Source: Undibacterium sp. KW1 (lineage in GTDB: Bacteria > Pseudomonadota > Gammaproteobacteria > Burkholderiales > Burkholderiaceae_D). Taken from it: DNA of 64,000 nt. Location: assembly GCF_009937955.1 (NCBI RefSeq), contig NZ_AP018439.1:6076001-6140000 (forward strand), read 5' to 3'. Below, in pieces: positions 55,154-63,554 of the stretch. Within the stretch, counting starts at the first letter, position 1, and the number at the start of each line of letters is the position of its first letter. A program made the translations under genes and the position numbers. Below the pieces are notes generated by a model. The model was not told the DNA's origin. It worked only from the letters and a program-made list of their open reading frames with translations, and made no database searches.

Positions 55154-55933
55154 ATGGTGAACTTTGCGCATGAAGTCTCCGGTAATTCCATACTGCCCAT
55201 CATCATGGCTTGTGCGGCAACCCGCAATGCCGATGACTTCAGCCTGATCGCCCAGGGGATTTTGCGCGAAGTCTTGCCGCATGAAATGATGGTCTGCGGC
55301 ATAGGCGGCGTGAGCCCGCAGGGCAACTATGTACATAAGCTGCTGCAGTTCAACTGTCCGGTTGAAACATATCAATACTATCAATCCCTGCTAGACAGCA
55401 AAGGCCGGGCCAATAGCCCCCTGATGCAAAAATGGCGCGAAACCCAGGAACCAGTTTTCTTCCAGGCCGGACGTGATGATCATGCAGTTCCTGCTGACTG
55501 GTTGGCTTCATTCAGGAAGCAGAAAATGCATAACACCGTCGCCCACGGCATGCTGGACCTGAACGGACATTTCTCCAGTTATTTCATCTTTACAAATCTA
55601 CCCTTTGAAGTCAGCCATCAACACGCATATCTGCTGAGCCTGTTGACACCTCATCTGCACCTGGCACTTGCCCATGCCCTGACAAACGTAGAAGAATTTC
55701 CCGTCAAGCCCGGTATCAGCAACAAGACCCTCAGTAAACGGCAAAGAGAAATCCTGCACTGGCTGCATGAAGGCAAAACCAACTGGGAAATCGCCACCAT
55801 CCTCGGGCTCACCGAAGTCAACGTCAAATACCACATAGACCAGATCTTCGCCAAACTGGATGTACGCAGCCGCGTACATGCCGTCGCCAAAGCCTATGAA
55901 CTGGGCTTGCTGTTACCAAACCATAAAAACTGA
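55154..55933 (+). CDS. LuxR-family transcriptional regulator (EpsA-like)
   Basis: A 259-residue regulator with a C-terminal LuxR-type helix-turn-helix (about 195-250, LSKRQREILHWLHEGKTNWEIATILGL, then VNVKYHIDQIFAKLDVRSRVHAVAKA). The N-terminal ~185 residues resemble EpsA-type regulators that control exopolysaccharide genes in Burkholderiales, but no autoinducer-domain signature is clear and no EPS genes are near. Its targets may be the adjacent dehydrogenase or lipase genes, by position only. Confidence 0.85.
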   Translation: MVNFAHEVSGNSILPIIMACAATRNADDFSLIAQGILREVLPHEMMVCGIGGVSPQGNYVHKLLQFNCPVETYQYYQSLLDSKGRANSPLMQKWRETQEPVFFQAGRDDHAVPADWLASFRKQKMHNTVAHGMLDLNGHFSSYFIFTNLPFEVSHQHAYLLSLLTPHLHLALAHALTNVEEFPVKPGISNKTLSKRQREILHWLHEGKTNWEIATILGLTEVNVKYHIDQIFAKLDVRSRVHAVAKAYELGLLLPNHKN

Positions 55934-56051
55934 CATACACCTCAACTACTATCTGAATGGATAGTGGTGCTCCTGCCGACTTGCTCCTACCCTGTTTTTT
56001 CCCGCGAACCAAAGCGCGGGATTACATAAAAAAACCACTGGAGACAACACC

Positions 56052-56753
56052 ATGCAACATCGCACACTCGCCCGGGTGCTCATTGCCATGAGCCTCAGCT
56101 TTATCGCCTGCGTCAGCCAGGCCGCCTGCCTCGACAATGTGGTACTGGTACACGGCAATGCCGGTTCACCGTCGGACTGGAATGCCACCGTCAGCACCCT
56201 CAAAAGCCAGGGGTATACCGATGCCCAGTTGTACCGCCCCAACTGGGGTTCCAAGACCAACCCCTCCATCAATGACCATAGTGCCGCCAACACCAATCCC
56301 GTCAAAACATCCATGCAGGCAGCCAAGGCTGCATCATGCACTGGCAGGATCGACGTCATCAGTCATTCCATGGGCGTGACGCTGGCGATGAAAGCCATCA
56401 ATGAGCTGGCCTACTCTACGTCCGTGAATTCCTTCATCGGCATCGCCGGTGCTCAGCATGGGCTGGAGTCTTGCGGCGTTTATCCCTTCAATGTCTGGAC
56501 TCCAACCTGCGGCAGTAATGGCCTGTCCATAGACAGCCCGCTGATACTCTCAGTCAAGAACAAGCGCTACGGTAGCAAGATGTATTCGATCAAAAGCTAT
56601 ATCGATGAAGTGGTCTGTTACGGCAGTTGCTATGTGTATGGTTCGCACACCAGCAATATCGATGGCCAGAATGCGACGTATGACTTTGCCCTTGGCCATT
56701 TTGGTTTGAAGGACTATACGACGAATACCCAGGCCAGCCTGGTATTTCAATAA
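56052..56753 (+). CDS. Secreted lipase/esterase (Lipase_2-like)
   Basis: A 233-residue exported protein with signal peptide (about 1-26, LARVLIAMSLSFIACVSQAA). The oxyanion region is VVLVHGNAGSPSDW and the nucleophile elbow is VISHSMGVTLAM. These and the small size match the Lipase_2 family, which includes Bacillus LipA. Several Cys may form disulfides. The start follows GGAG. It is expected to act outside the cell or in the periplasm. Upstream of it lies the LuxR gene. Confidence 0.87.
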   Translation: MQHRTLARVLIAMSLSFIACVSQAACLDNVVLVHGNAGSPSDWNATVSTLKSQGYTDAQLYRPNWGSKTNPSINDHSAANTNPVKTSMQAAKAASCTGRIDVISHSMGVTLAMKAINELAYSTSVNSFIGIAGAQHGLESCGVYPFNVWTPTCGSNGLSIDSPLILSVKNKRYGSKMYSIKSYIDEVVCYGSCYVYGSHTSNIDGQNATYDFALGHFGLKDYTTNTQASLVFQ

Positions 56754-56843
56754 AACAGTATCTTTGAAAAAAGTGCCAGACTCTCGCTCATGGACTAACG
56801 CAACAACATCCGTCCATGGGCAGTACTAACCAGGATTAAGACC

Positions 56844-57803
56844 GTGAAAAAATTCCTGCCTCTGCTTGCCCTGCCCGTCCTGGTTTTACTGGCGACCATG
56901 ATCATATCGTCCAGTCAGGACAGCGCAGACCAGCCAGCATTGCAAGATGCCGCGTTGACACAAAACCCGCCCGCAGCACCTGCCAAAAACAGCCTCGCCC
57001 AATTCACCAGTCTGTGGCGCAATGCAGGCAGCACTGAAGCCGAAAAGAGCGATCCCTTCGATATGCTATGGGCACGCGTCATCGCGGCAACAGACCAAGG
57101 CAACACGGGCGACGATGCGGAGGATCAGTTAAGAATACTCATGCAAGAGCGGCCCTATTATCTGAAACGCATCATCAGTCTGTATGAAAAAGAACCGTCA
57201 GCTCGGGTCAAAGAAATCATCAGGAATCTGTTGTCAGGCATCCGCAGTCCAGAAGTATTCGCGCTGTCCAGACAACTTGCCAGCAGTGCCGATAGAGAGC
57301 AGAGAATCGCTGGCCTGATCATGCTGCGCAACCTGCATATCTATCCCCAGGAAGAGCGATTACTGATCAGCCTGTCACTCAATAATGAACAAGAACCCGC
57401 CGTCATCCTGCAGGCACTTTCTGCTTTGAAGCCGCCAGCACCAGCAGCGTCTGATGCACCAGCCAGCAGTGCTGCGGTGGACAACATCGATGCCAAAAGC
57501 CACCATGCCATCATCAACCTGCTACAAAGCCTGACGCACAACACCGACCCGGCTGTACGTAGCCAGAGTGTATTGCAACTTGCCTTATGGGATAAAAACG
57601 AGAGCAGCCTCAGCTATTTTTCCGCAGCCTTGAATGACCCAGCAGCCAGTGTGCGCCAGACGGCCATCTTTGCCCTTGCCCAGTCAGGCAGCAATGCAGA
57701 TAACGTGAAACAATTACTGGGTGGTGTCATCAGCAACGAAAACGAAAGTGCCCAGATCAAAGCGAGCGCCAGGCAGGTACTGCAAGCGCTGCATACATCG
57801 TGA
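56844..57803 (+). CDS. HEAT-repeat-like exported or membrane protein
   Basis: A 319-residue protein with an N-terminal hydrophobic segment (about 5-22, LLALPVLVLLATMIISSS), so either a signal anchor or a signal peptide. The rest is Ala/Gln/Leu-rich and helical, with repeat-like segments (for example REQRIAGLIMLRNLHIY and ASVRQTAIFALAQSGSN) that resemble HEAT repeats. It starts at GTG 56844 after AGGA. Function unknown; such proteins are usually scaffolds. Next gene is convergent. Confidence 0.68.
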   Translation: MKKFLPLLALPVLVLLATMIISSSQDSADQPALQDAALTQNPPAAPAKNSLAQFTSLWRNAGSTEAEKSDPFDMLWARVIAATDQGNTGDDAEDQLRILMQERPYYLKRIISLYEKEPSARVKEIIRNLLSGIRSPEVFALSRQLASSADREQRIAGLIMLRNLHIYPQEERLLISLSLNNEQEPAVILQALSALKPPAPAASDAPASSAAVDNIDAKSHHAIINLLQSLTHNTDPAVRSQSVLQLALWDKNESSLSYFSAALNDPAASVRQTAIFALAQSGSNADNVKQLLGGVISNENESAQIKASARQVLQALHTS

Positions 57804-57811
57804 GCTATCAA

Positions 57812-58267
57812 TCAGGGATAGACATCATGCACAAAACTCAAACCCAGCCCGGCACAGCGCTGCATGAATTGCGGGCTCAGTTCCAGTGCATAATTGCGCT
57901 TGCCATAGGAACTCGCTTTCAAATGCAGGCGTGCATTCTGTTCTCTCAGCATCAACAGGAATTGCGCATGCGATGTCAGTTCCTCCATCACTTCTGCCAG
58001 AGCATCCTCCAGAATAATATCGGTGGAAAGAGATTCACCTCGCTCAAATGGATCGGCCCACCAATAACTTTCGGCATAAACACCGTCCAATAATTGCCCC
58101 TTAGGCGTTTGCCTTTGCGTACCAAACATCCATGAGCGTCTGGGCGTCATACCCAGGCGTTTGGTAATAAAGGAAGGATCGATATTGGGATGCCAGATTT
58201 GTAAAGAAAGGGAAAAGGAATAATTTTGCAATACAGGCTTTCCATGAAAAATTTCAACAACAAACAA
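57812..58267 (-). CDS. DUF4279-domain protein
   Basis: A 151-residue protein. The pattern QIWHPNIDPSFITKRLGMTPRRSWMFGTQR and WWADPF is characteristic of DUF4279, a family often near polymorphic toxins and their immunity genes, of unknown function. The first codon is TTG (58267) with no good ribosome binding site; a TTG at 58231 is also possible. The gene is convergent to the HEAT-like gene by only 8 bp. Confidence 0.72.
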   Translation of the reverse strand: MFVVEIFHGKPVLQNYSFSLSLQIWHPNIDPSFITKRLGMTPRRSWMFGTQRQTPKGQLLDGVYAESYWWADPFERGESLSTDIILEDALAEVMEELTSHAQFLLMLREQNARLHLKASSYGKRNYALELSPQFMQRCAGLGLSFVHDVYP

Positions 58268-58345
58268 GTTACTTTGTTACGCAAAGAAACTGAGAACTTT
58301 TAAACCGGCTCGCCAAGCTGCAGACCGCATTTGCCATACTTGTTT

Positions 58346-58729
58346 TCAGAGGTAATAGAACAGCAACAGGCTCAAACCTGAGCCAATGCCAAGCAAAAAA
58401 AAGCAGCGCTGATGCTTCTTGATATCGCTTGCCGGGAGATTGCCAGAGCCATCGCTGATGACAAACAGCATTCCCCATAAAGCATAGGCGAGACACAAGA
58501 CAGCTTCAACAATGATATTCCCAAAGAAAAAGCCCATACAGGCAAAGACTAGCGCCGTATAAGGTATCAGCACCAAATGTGCTTTGTGCGTAAAAGCAAA
58601 GATCAACAGGCAGATGACGACGGCATAGGCTGCCCCTGTCAAACCACCAAGCATTGCAAAGGCAATCCTGTCCCATAAACTGGAATCAAGGTTCGGCGTG
58701 GCTGGCGTATACGGTGTTTTGGGTTTCAT
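58346..58729 (-). CDS. Small membrane protein, unknown
   Basis: A 127-residue protein with four hydrophobic segments (about 25-45, 48-66, 68-90 and 105-125), and a Pro/Thr-rich N-terminus. No family is recognised. It lies between two other small minus-strand genes and has lower GC than the flanking operons. Confidence 0.55.
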   Translation of the reverse strand: MKPKTPYTPATPNLDSSLWDRIAFAMLGGLTGAAYAVVICLLIFAFTHKAHLVLIPYTALVFACMGFFFGNIIVEAVLCLAYALWGMLFVISDGSGNLPASDIKKHQRCFFLLGIGSGLSLLLFYYL

Positions 58730-58785
58730 GCAAGCCCGAGAGAGAAATCCCTATATTTTTAATAAAATAATAACTGTACTTGTTG

Positions 58786-59196
58786 TTATCGCTTTTTATT
58801 AAAACTCGCCGTTCTTGCAAAAATTTTAAGCACCTCGTTGGTGCTTTCACACTTTGCAAGTTCGATGGATAGATCATGATCACTTGCCAAAGACTGCGCA
58901 ACCTGTTTGAGCACTTTAAGATCCATATCACGTAAACTTTCTGCTGCCCCTAAAGTTACCTGTTTGTCTGCCAGACAAAACATGTTGATCAACAAGCTTG
59001 CTTCGCGCTCTACAGCGCCATCTCCCAAGATATAGGCGAGCCTCTCTTGCCATTCCATGCTTTGCGAACTCCAAAGGACTGAGAGTTCTTGCCATTCATA
59101 ATCATCAAATTTTTTCAACTTACGAACAGAAAATTCGAAGCCATGGTCATACCAATAGTCGACGCTATGCCCATCTATAAAACCTGGGTCTATCAT
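58786..59196 (-). CDS. Small helical protein of unknown function
   Basis: A 136-residue soluble, helix-rich protein. Segments such as EWQERLAYILGDGAVEREASLLINMF and LGAAESLRDMDLKVLKQVAQ resemble immunity-like or HEAT-like small proteins, but I cannot name a family. The start at 59196 is preferred. It is the first of three AT-rich, minus-strand genes that end with DUF4279. Confidence 0.6.
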   Translation of the reverse strand: MIDPGFIDGHSVDYWYDHGFEFSVRKLKKFDDYEWQELSVLWSSQSMEWQERLAYILGDGAVEREASLLINMFCLADKQVTLGAAESLRDMDLKVLKQVAQSLASDHDLSIELAKCESTNEVLKIFARTASFNKKR

Positions 59197-59260
59197 AGAA
59201 AAGAATATCAATCAAAAAATAATATCTATATCTGCATTCTTGCATAAACTGATTATCTAG

Positions 59261-59295
59261 CAAAAAATAAAGCCCCGTGAATTTCTTCACGAGGC
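59261..59295 (-). terminator. Intrinsic terminator of the liv operon
   Basis: On the minus strand a stem (plus-strand 59272-59281 and 59286-59295, one mismatch, 4-nt loop) is followed by a T-rich run (plus-strand CAAAAAATAAA at 59261-59271). It lies just after the livM stop. Confidence 0.85.
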
Positions 59296-59322
59296 CTCAC
59301 TTGAAACAAGCAATTCACAATT

Positions 59323-60303
59323 TCAACTTGCCCGGGCTTTGCCATTCCTTTCCACATAAGCCATCAACTCACCAACAATACCGCGCCTGAAAGCCAGTAC
59401 GCAGACAATGAAAATCAGGCCAGTGACGATGGTGACTGAATCGCCTATGGTGCGGAACCATTCTATCGTTGTCACGTTTGCCAGCAGGTTGCCGAGGTCA
59501 CCCAGTTTGTTTTCCAGCGCGATGATGATGATGGCACCAACTATCGGGCCCACCAGCGTGCCCAAACCGCCCACCAGGGTCATCAACACCACCAGGCCAG
59601 ACATAGACCAGTGTACGTCCGTCAGCGTCTCAAAACCCAGTACCAGGGTTTTGGTGGCACCGGCCAGGCCAGCCAGGGCAGCTGACAAAACGAAGGCCAT
59701 GAGCTTGTAGCGATCTACGTCATAACCCAGCGAAATGGCACGTGGCTCGTTTTCCTTGACGGCTTTCAGGACCTGGCCGAACGGTGAATGCACGGTGCGC
59801 ATGACGATAGCGAATCCAGCAATCGCCACCACCAGCACAAAGTAATACAGCGTCAGGTCAGAACTCAGATCCACCATGCCCAGCAGTTTGCCGCGTGGCA
59901 CACCTTGCAAACCATCTTCACCGCCGGTGAACTTGGCCTGCAGGAAAACGAAGTAGAGCATTTGCGCCAGCGCCAGCGTAATCATGGTGAAGTAAATACC
60001 CTGGCGGCGTATCGCCAGTGCGCCCATCACCAGGCCTATCAGGGCGGCTGCCCCTACTCCCAGCAAAATCCCCAGCTCAGTCGGCAAACCGGCATCACGC
60101 AAGGCCCAGCCTGCGATATAACCGGCGGCGCCAAAAAAGGCAGCATGGCCAAAGGACAGCAAGCCGGTAAAGCCGATCAGCAAATTAAAGGCACAGGCAA
60201 ACAGGGCGAAGCACAAGAGCTTCATCAGGAACACCGGATAGATAATAAACGGTGCCGCCAGTAACAGGGCAAAAGCAATGCCGTAACTGATTTTCTTATT
60301 CAT
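59323..60303 (-). CDS. livM: Branched-chain amino acid-type ABC permease LivM
   Basis: A 326-residue membrane permease of the LivM type with 8-10 hydrophobic segments and the conserved PFGQVLKAVKENEPRAISLGYDVDRYKLMAF loop. ATG 60303 has GGAG a few nt upstream; the alternative start 60318 would overlap livH by 4 bp. It forms the membrane channel with LivH. An intrinsic terminator follows. Confidence 0.93.
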   Translation of the reverse strand: MNKKISYGIAFALLLAAPFIIYPVFLMKLLCFALFACAFNLLIGFTGLLSFGHAAFFGAAGYIAGWALRDAGLPTELGILLGVGAAALIGLVMGALAIRRQGIYFTMITLALAQMLYFVFLQAKFTGGEDGLQGVPRGKLLGMVDLSSDLTLYYFVLVVAIAGFAIVMRTVHSPFGQVLKAVKENEPRAISLGYDVDRYKLMAFVLSAALAGLAGATKTLVLGFETLTDVHWSMSGLVVLMTLVGGLGTLVGPIVGAIIIIALENKLGDLGNLLANVTTIEWFRTIGDSVTIVTGLIFIVCVLAFRRGIVGELMAYVERNGKARAS

Positions 60304-60314
60304 GGTGGCTCCGT

Positions 60315-61199
60315 TCATTTTTCTTTACCGAACAAACCGGCAGGGCGGATCATCAGGACGATGGCCATGACGATGAACACAACAGTCGCCGACAGCTCAG
60401 GATAAAACACCCGCGTCAGGCCTTCGATAATGCCCAGGCCCAGACCTGTCAAAATCGAACCCAGAATAGAACCCATGCCACCGATCACCACCACCGCAAA
60501 CACCGTGATAATCAGATTGGAACCCATCAGCGGCGACACCTGTATGACAGGTGCAGCCAGCACACCGGCAAAGGCGGCCAATGCTACACCGAAGCCGTAA
60601 GTCAGGGTCACCATCAGCGGCACGTTGACACCAAAAGCTTCGACCAGTTTGGGGTTTTCAGTACCGGCACGCAGGTAGGCACCGAGCTTGGTTTTTTCGA
60701 TGACGAACCAGGTGGCAAAGCACACCACCAGTGAAGCTACCACTACCCATGCACGGTAATTAGGCAGGATCATGAAGCCAAGATTGGTCGCCCCTGTCAG
60801 TGCTTCCGGCACCTGATAAGGCTGGCCGGATACGCCATAGATGGAACGGAACACCCCTTCCAGCATCAGCGTGATACCAAAGGTCAGCAGCAGGCCATAC
60901 AGATGATCAAGCTTGTACAGCCAGCGCAGCATGGTCTTTTCTATGATGATGCCAAACAGCCCTACCAGCAAAGGCGCAGCAAGCAACATGACCCAGTAAT
61001 TGATACCAAAATAATTCATGCCCATCCATGCGAGGAAGGCACCCATCATATACAGGGCACCATGGGCAAAATTGATTACATTGAGCAAGCCAAAAATCAC
61101 AGCCAGACCCAGAGACAGCATCGCGTAAAACGAGCCGTTGACCAAGCCCAGCAACAGCTGGCTCAGCATCGCTTGCAGCGGAATACCAAATATTTCCAT
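60315..61199 (-). CDS. livH: Branched-chain amino acid-type ABC permease LivH
   Basis: A 294-residue LivH-type permease with about eight membrane segments and the conserved LGLAVIFGLLNVINFAHGALYMMGAF and AGTENPKLVEAFGVNV regions. It lies 310 bp downstream of the binding-protein gene and next to livM. It shares the same transcript direction. Confidence 0.94.
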   Translation of the reverse strand: MEIFGIPLQAMLSQLLLGLVNGSFYAMLSLGLAVIFGLLNVINFAHGALYMMGAFLAWMGMNYFGINYWVMLLAAPLLVGLFGIIIEKTMLRWLYKLDHLYGLLLTFGITLMLEGVFRSIYGVSGQPYQVPEALTGATNLGFMILPNYRAWVVVASLVVCFATWFVIEKTKLGAYLRAGTENPKLVEAFGVNVPLMVTLTYGFGVALAAFAGVLAAPVIQVSPLMGSNLIITVFAVVVIGGMGSILGSILTGLGLGIIEGLTRVFYPELSATVVFIVMAIVLMIRPAGLFGKEK

Positions 61200-61510
61200 G
61201 GCACGCTAAATAAAAAATGGATGGAAAGGGGAAGACCTCTCAACACAGAGGCACGGAGACACAGAGAAAATCAGGAGAAAAGCCGCATCTTTCTGGCTGA
61301 TCAGTAAGCAATTTTTCTGTGAAAGACTCTGAGAGAAACGGTTTCGTTTTTAACATTGGAAGCATCGCGACGAAGTCCGCGACGCTTCCATTTCAAATTA
61401 CAGGCACGGCATAAAATTCAATTCCCGGGATGCAGAGCAAGGCGCAAAACACAGCAATACTTTAGTATTGCGAGGCTTTGCAACGCAGCTATGCGCCCGG
61501 AAATTGGATT
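61200..61510. other. Intergenic region between binding protein and livH genes
   Basis: About 310 bp with no gene. It contains a 104-bp imperfect palindrome at 61411-61514 that also includes the stop codon of the binding-protein gene. The rest has an A/G-rich block (61225-61290) with no clear meaning. The gap could lower expression of livHM relative to the binding protein. Confidence 0.6.
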
Positions 61511-61514
61511 TTAT
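61411..61514. repeat. Long imperfect palindrome at the end of the binding-protein gene
   Basis: The sequence folds into one long hairpin. ATAAAAT at 61411-61417 pairs with ATTTTAT at 61508-61514, CCCGG pairs with CCGGG-type bases, and the apex is GCAATACTttAGTATTGC around 61464-61481. It covers the stop codon of the gene. Its central part resembles that of the MITE at 53690-53850 in style (AGTACAT-type apex between GCAAAA/TTTTG arms), though not in exact sequence. Confidence 0.75.
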
Positions 61515-62731
61515 TTCCAGAGGGAGCACTTGGATTCTGATTTAGTCGTGAAGGCTTGTTCACCCGGAATAGTCTGCGCCACCTTGTAATAATCCCAAGG
61601 TTCTTTCGACTCAGCGCTGGTCTTTACCTGCATGAGATACATGTCATGGATCATGCTGCCGTCGCCACGGATGTAACCATTTTTCGCATAGATGTCATTG
61701 ACCTTGGCAGCCTTCAGTTTTTCCATGACCTTGGCTGTGTCATCCGTACCGGCTGCCTTGACGGCATTCAGGTAAGTCAGGGTCGCTGAGTAATCAGCGG
61801 CTTGCAGACTGGAGGGCATTTTCTTCATTTTTTCAAAATAGCGGCGCGACCATTTGCGCGCTTCTTCGTTCTGGTTCCAGTACCAGCTATCAGTCAGGTA
61901 CATACCTTGCGTGGCATTCAGACCCAGCGAGTGGATGTCATTGATAAACATCAGCAAGCCAGCCAGTTTCATGGTCTTGGTAATGCCAAATTCATTCGCC
62001 GCTTTTACGGCATTGATGGTATCGCCACCAGCATTTGCCAGGCCCAGGATTTGCGCCTTGGAAGCCTGTGCCTGCAACAGGAAAGAAGAAAAGTCAGATG
62101 CTGACAAAGGATGTTTGACCGAGCCCGCCACCGTACCGCCATTGGCTTTGACAACATTGGCAGTGTCGCTTTCCAGTGAAGCACCAAAGGCATAATCGGC
62201 AGTCAGGAAATACCAGCTCTTGCCACCCTGTTTGACAACAGCAGAACCCGTGCCCTTGGCCAGTGCCACGGTGTCGTAGGCATAATGGATGGTATTGGCT
62301 GTACATTCTTCATTCGTCAGGCGGGCTGTGCCGGCGCCGATGGAAATGAAGATACGTTTCTTTTCAGCAGCCACTTTGGACATGGACAAAGAAGTACCGG
62401 AATTGGTACCGCCTATCAGCATATCGACGCCATCGCGGTCAAACCATTCACGGGCACGACTGGCTGCAATATCGGCCTTGTTTTGATGGTCGGCTGTGAC
62501 CAGTTCGATTTTCTTGCCCAGTACTGTGCCGCCAAAATCGGCAATCGCCATCTTGATAGCTTCTGCACCGCCCTGACCATCGATATCAGAATACAGACCG
62601 GAAATATCGGTGATAAAACCTATCTTGACCGTGTCACCAGACACTTGCGCATTTGCATTCAGCGCCAGGCCAGCCAGTGCAGCGGAAACAGCGAGACTTG
62701 CTACTTTTAATTTCGTGAATGTTGCTTTCAT
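61511..62731 (-). CDS. ABC transporter substrate-binding protein (branched-chain amino acid-type)
   Basis: A 406-residue periplasmic binding protein with a signal peptide (about 1-28, ending NANAQ). Its mature N-terminus is VKIGFITDISGLYSDIDGQGG. It belongs to the Peripla_BP_6 group used for amino acids, amides, urea or aromatic acids, so the ligand is open. It begins at ATG 62731 with GGAGA upstream. It lies between livF and livH, an unusual position in the operon. Confidence 0.92.
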   Translation of the reverse strand: MKATFTKLKVASLAVSAALAGLALNANAQVSGDTVKIGFITDISGLYSDIDGQGGAEAIKMAIADFGGTVLGKKIELVTADHQNKADIAASRAREWFDRDGVDMLIGGTNSGTSLSMSKVAAEKKRIFISIGAGTARLTNEECTANTIHYAYDTVALAKGTGSAVVKQGGKSWYFLTADYAFGASLESDTANVVKANGGTVAGSVKHPLSASDFSSFLLQAQASKAQILGLANAGGDTINAVKAANEFGITKTMKLAGLLMFINDIHSLGLNATQGMYLTDSWYWNQNEEARKWSRRYFEKMKKMPSSLQAADYSATLTYLNAVKAAGTDDTAKVMEKLKAAKVNDIYAKNGYIRGDGSMIHDMYLMQVKTSAESKEPWDYYKVAQTIPGEQAFTTKSESKCSLWK

Positions 62732-62819
62732 GCGTCTTCTCCAATCATATTTTTATTCAAACCTGCTTCACCAAGACAGCGAGGCAGTTACTTAACCATG
62801 CCAACCAAACACACTTACA

Positions 62820-63554
62820 TTACACGCCCAATAATTCATTCAGGACCGGCATTTTTTCCTGCAATTGCGCAGACGCAAAACTCTCGACGATCTGCCCATG
62901 CTCCATGACATAAAACCTGTCCGCCAGCGGAGCAGCAAAGCGGAAATTCTGTTCAACCATGACGATGGTATAACCCTTGGATTTGAGCATCGTGATCATG
63001 CGCGCCAAAGCCTGCACGATGACCGGTGCCAGGCCTTCGGAAATTTCATCTAGCAGCAACAGGCGGGCACCCGTGCGCAAGATACGAGCAACTGCCAGCA
63101 TCTGTTGTTCACCGCCAGACAGGCGTGTGCCCTGGCTGTTTTTACGTTCTGCCAGATTGGGGAACATCTCGTAAATCTCGGCAACCGACATACCCTGGTC
63201 ATCTTTCGATACCGAGGGTGGCAGCATCAGATTTTCTTCTGTGGATAAGGATGAAAATATCCCCCGCTCTTCCGGGCAATAACCTACGCCCAGATGAGCA
63301 ACCTTATAAGTTGGCAGGTGGATAGCCTCTTGTCCATTGATCTTGATCGAGCCTTTGCGTGCACCAGTCAGGCCCATGATGGCGCGCATGGTCGTGGTAC
63401 GCCCGGCACCGTTACGACCGAGTATGGTCACGACTTCGCCCTGGTTCACTTTCAGGTTCACGTCATGCAGGATATGCGATTCACCATACCAGGCTTGCAG
63501 GCCGGTAATTTCCAGTGCCGGATTTGTACTCGTATTTTTACTCGTGGCACTCAT
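62820..63554 (-). CDS. livF: Branched-chain amino acid-type ABC ATPase LivF
   Basis: A 244-residue ABC ATPase. The Walker A is GRNGAGRTT, with Arg in place of the usual Lys. The signature LSGGEQQMLAVARIL and Walker B LLLLDEISEGLAP are normal, and the H-loop is replaced by Q-N-type residues in VEQNFRFA. The Arg variant occurs in other LivF-like proteins of Burkholderiales as far as I recall. It overlaps livG by 4 bp (ATGA). Confidence 0.93.
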   Translation of the reverse strand: MSATSKNTSTNPALEITGLQAWYGESHILHDVNLKVNQGEVVTILGRNGAGRTTTMRAIMGLTGARKGSIKINGQEAIHLPTYKVAHLGVGYCPEERGIFSSLSTEENLMLPPSVSKDDQGMSVAEIYEMFPNLAERKNSQGTRLSGGEQQMLAVARILRTGARLLLLDEISEGLAPVIVQALARMITMLKSKGYTIVMVEQNFRFAAPLADRFYVMEHGQIVESFASAQLQEKMPVLNELLGV

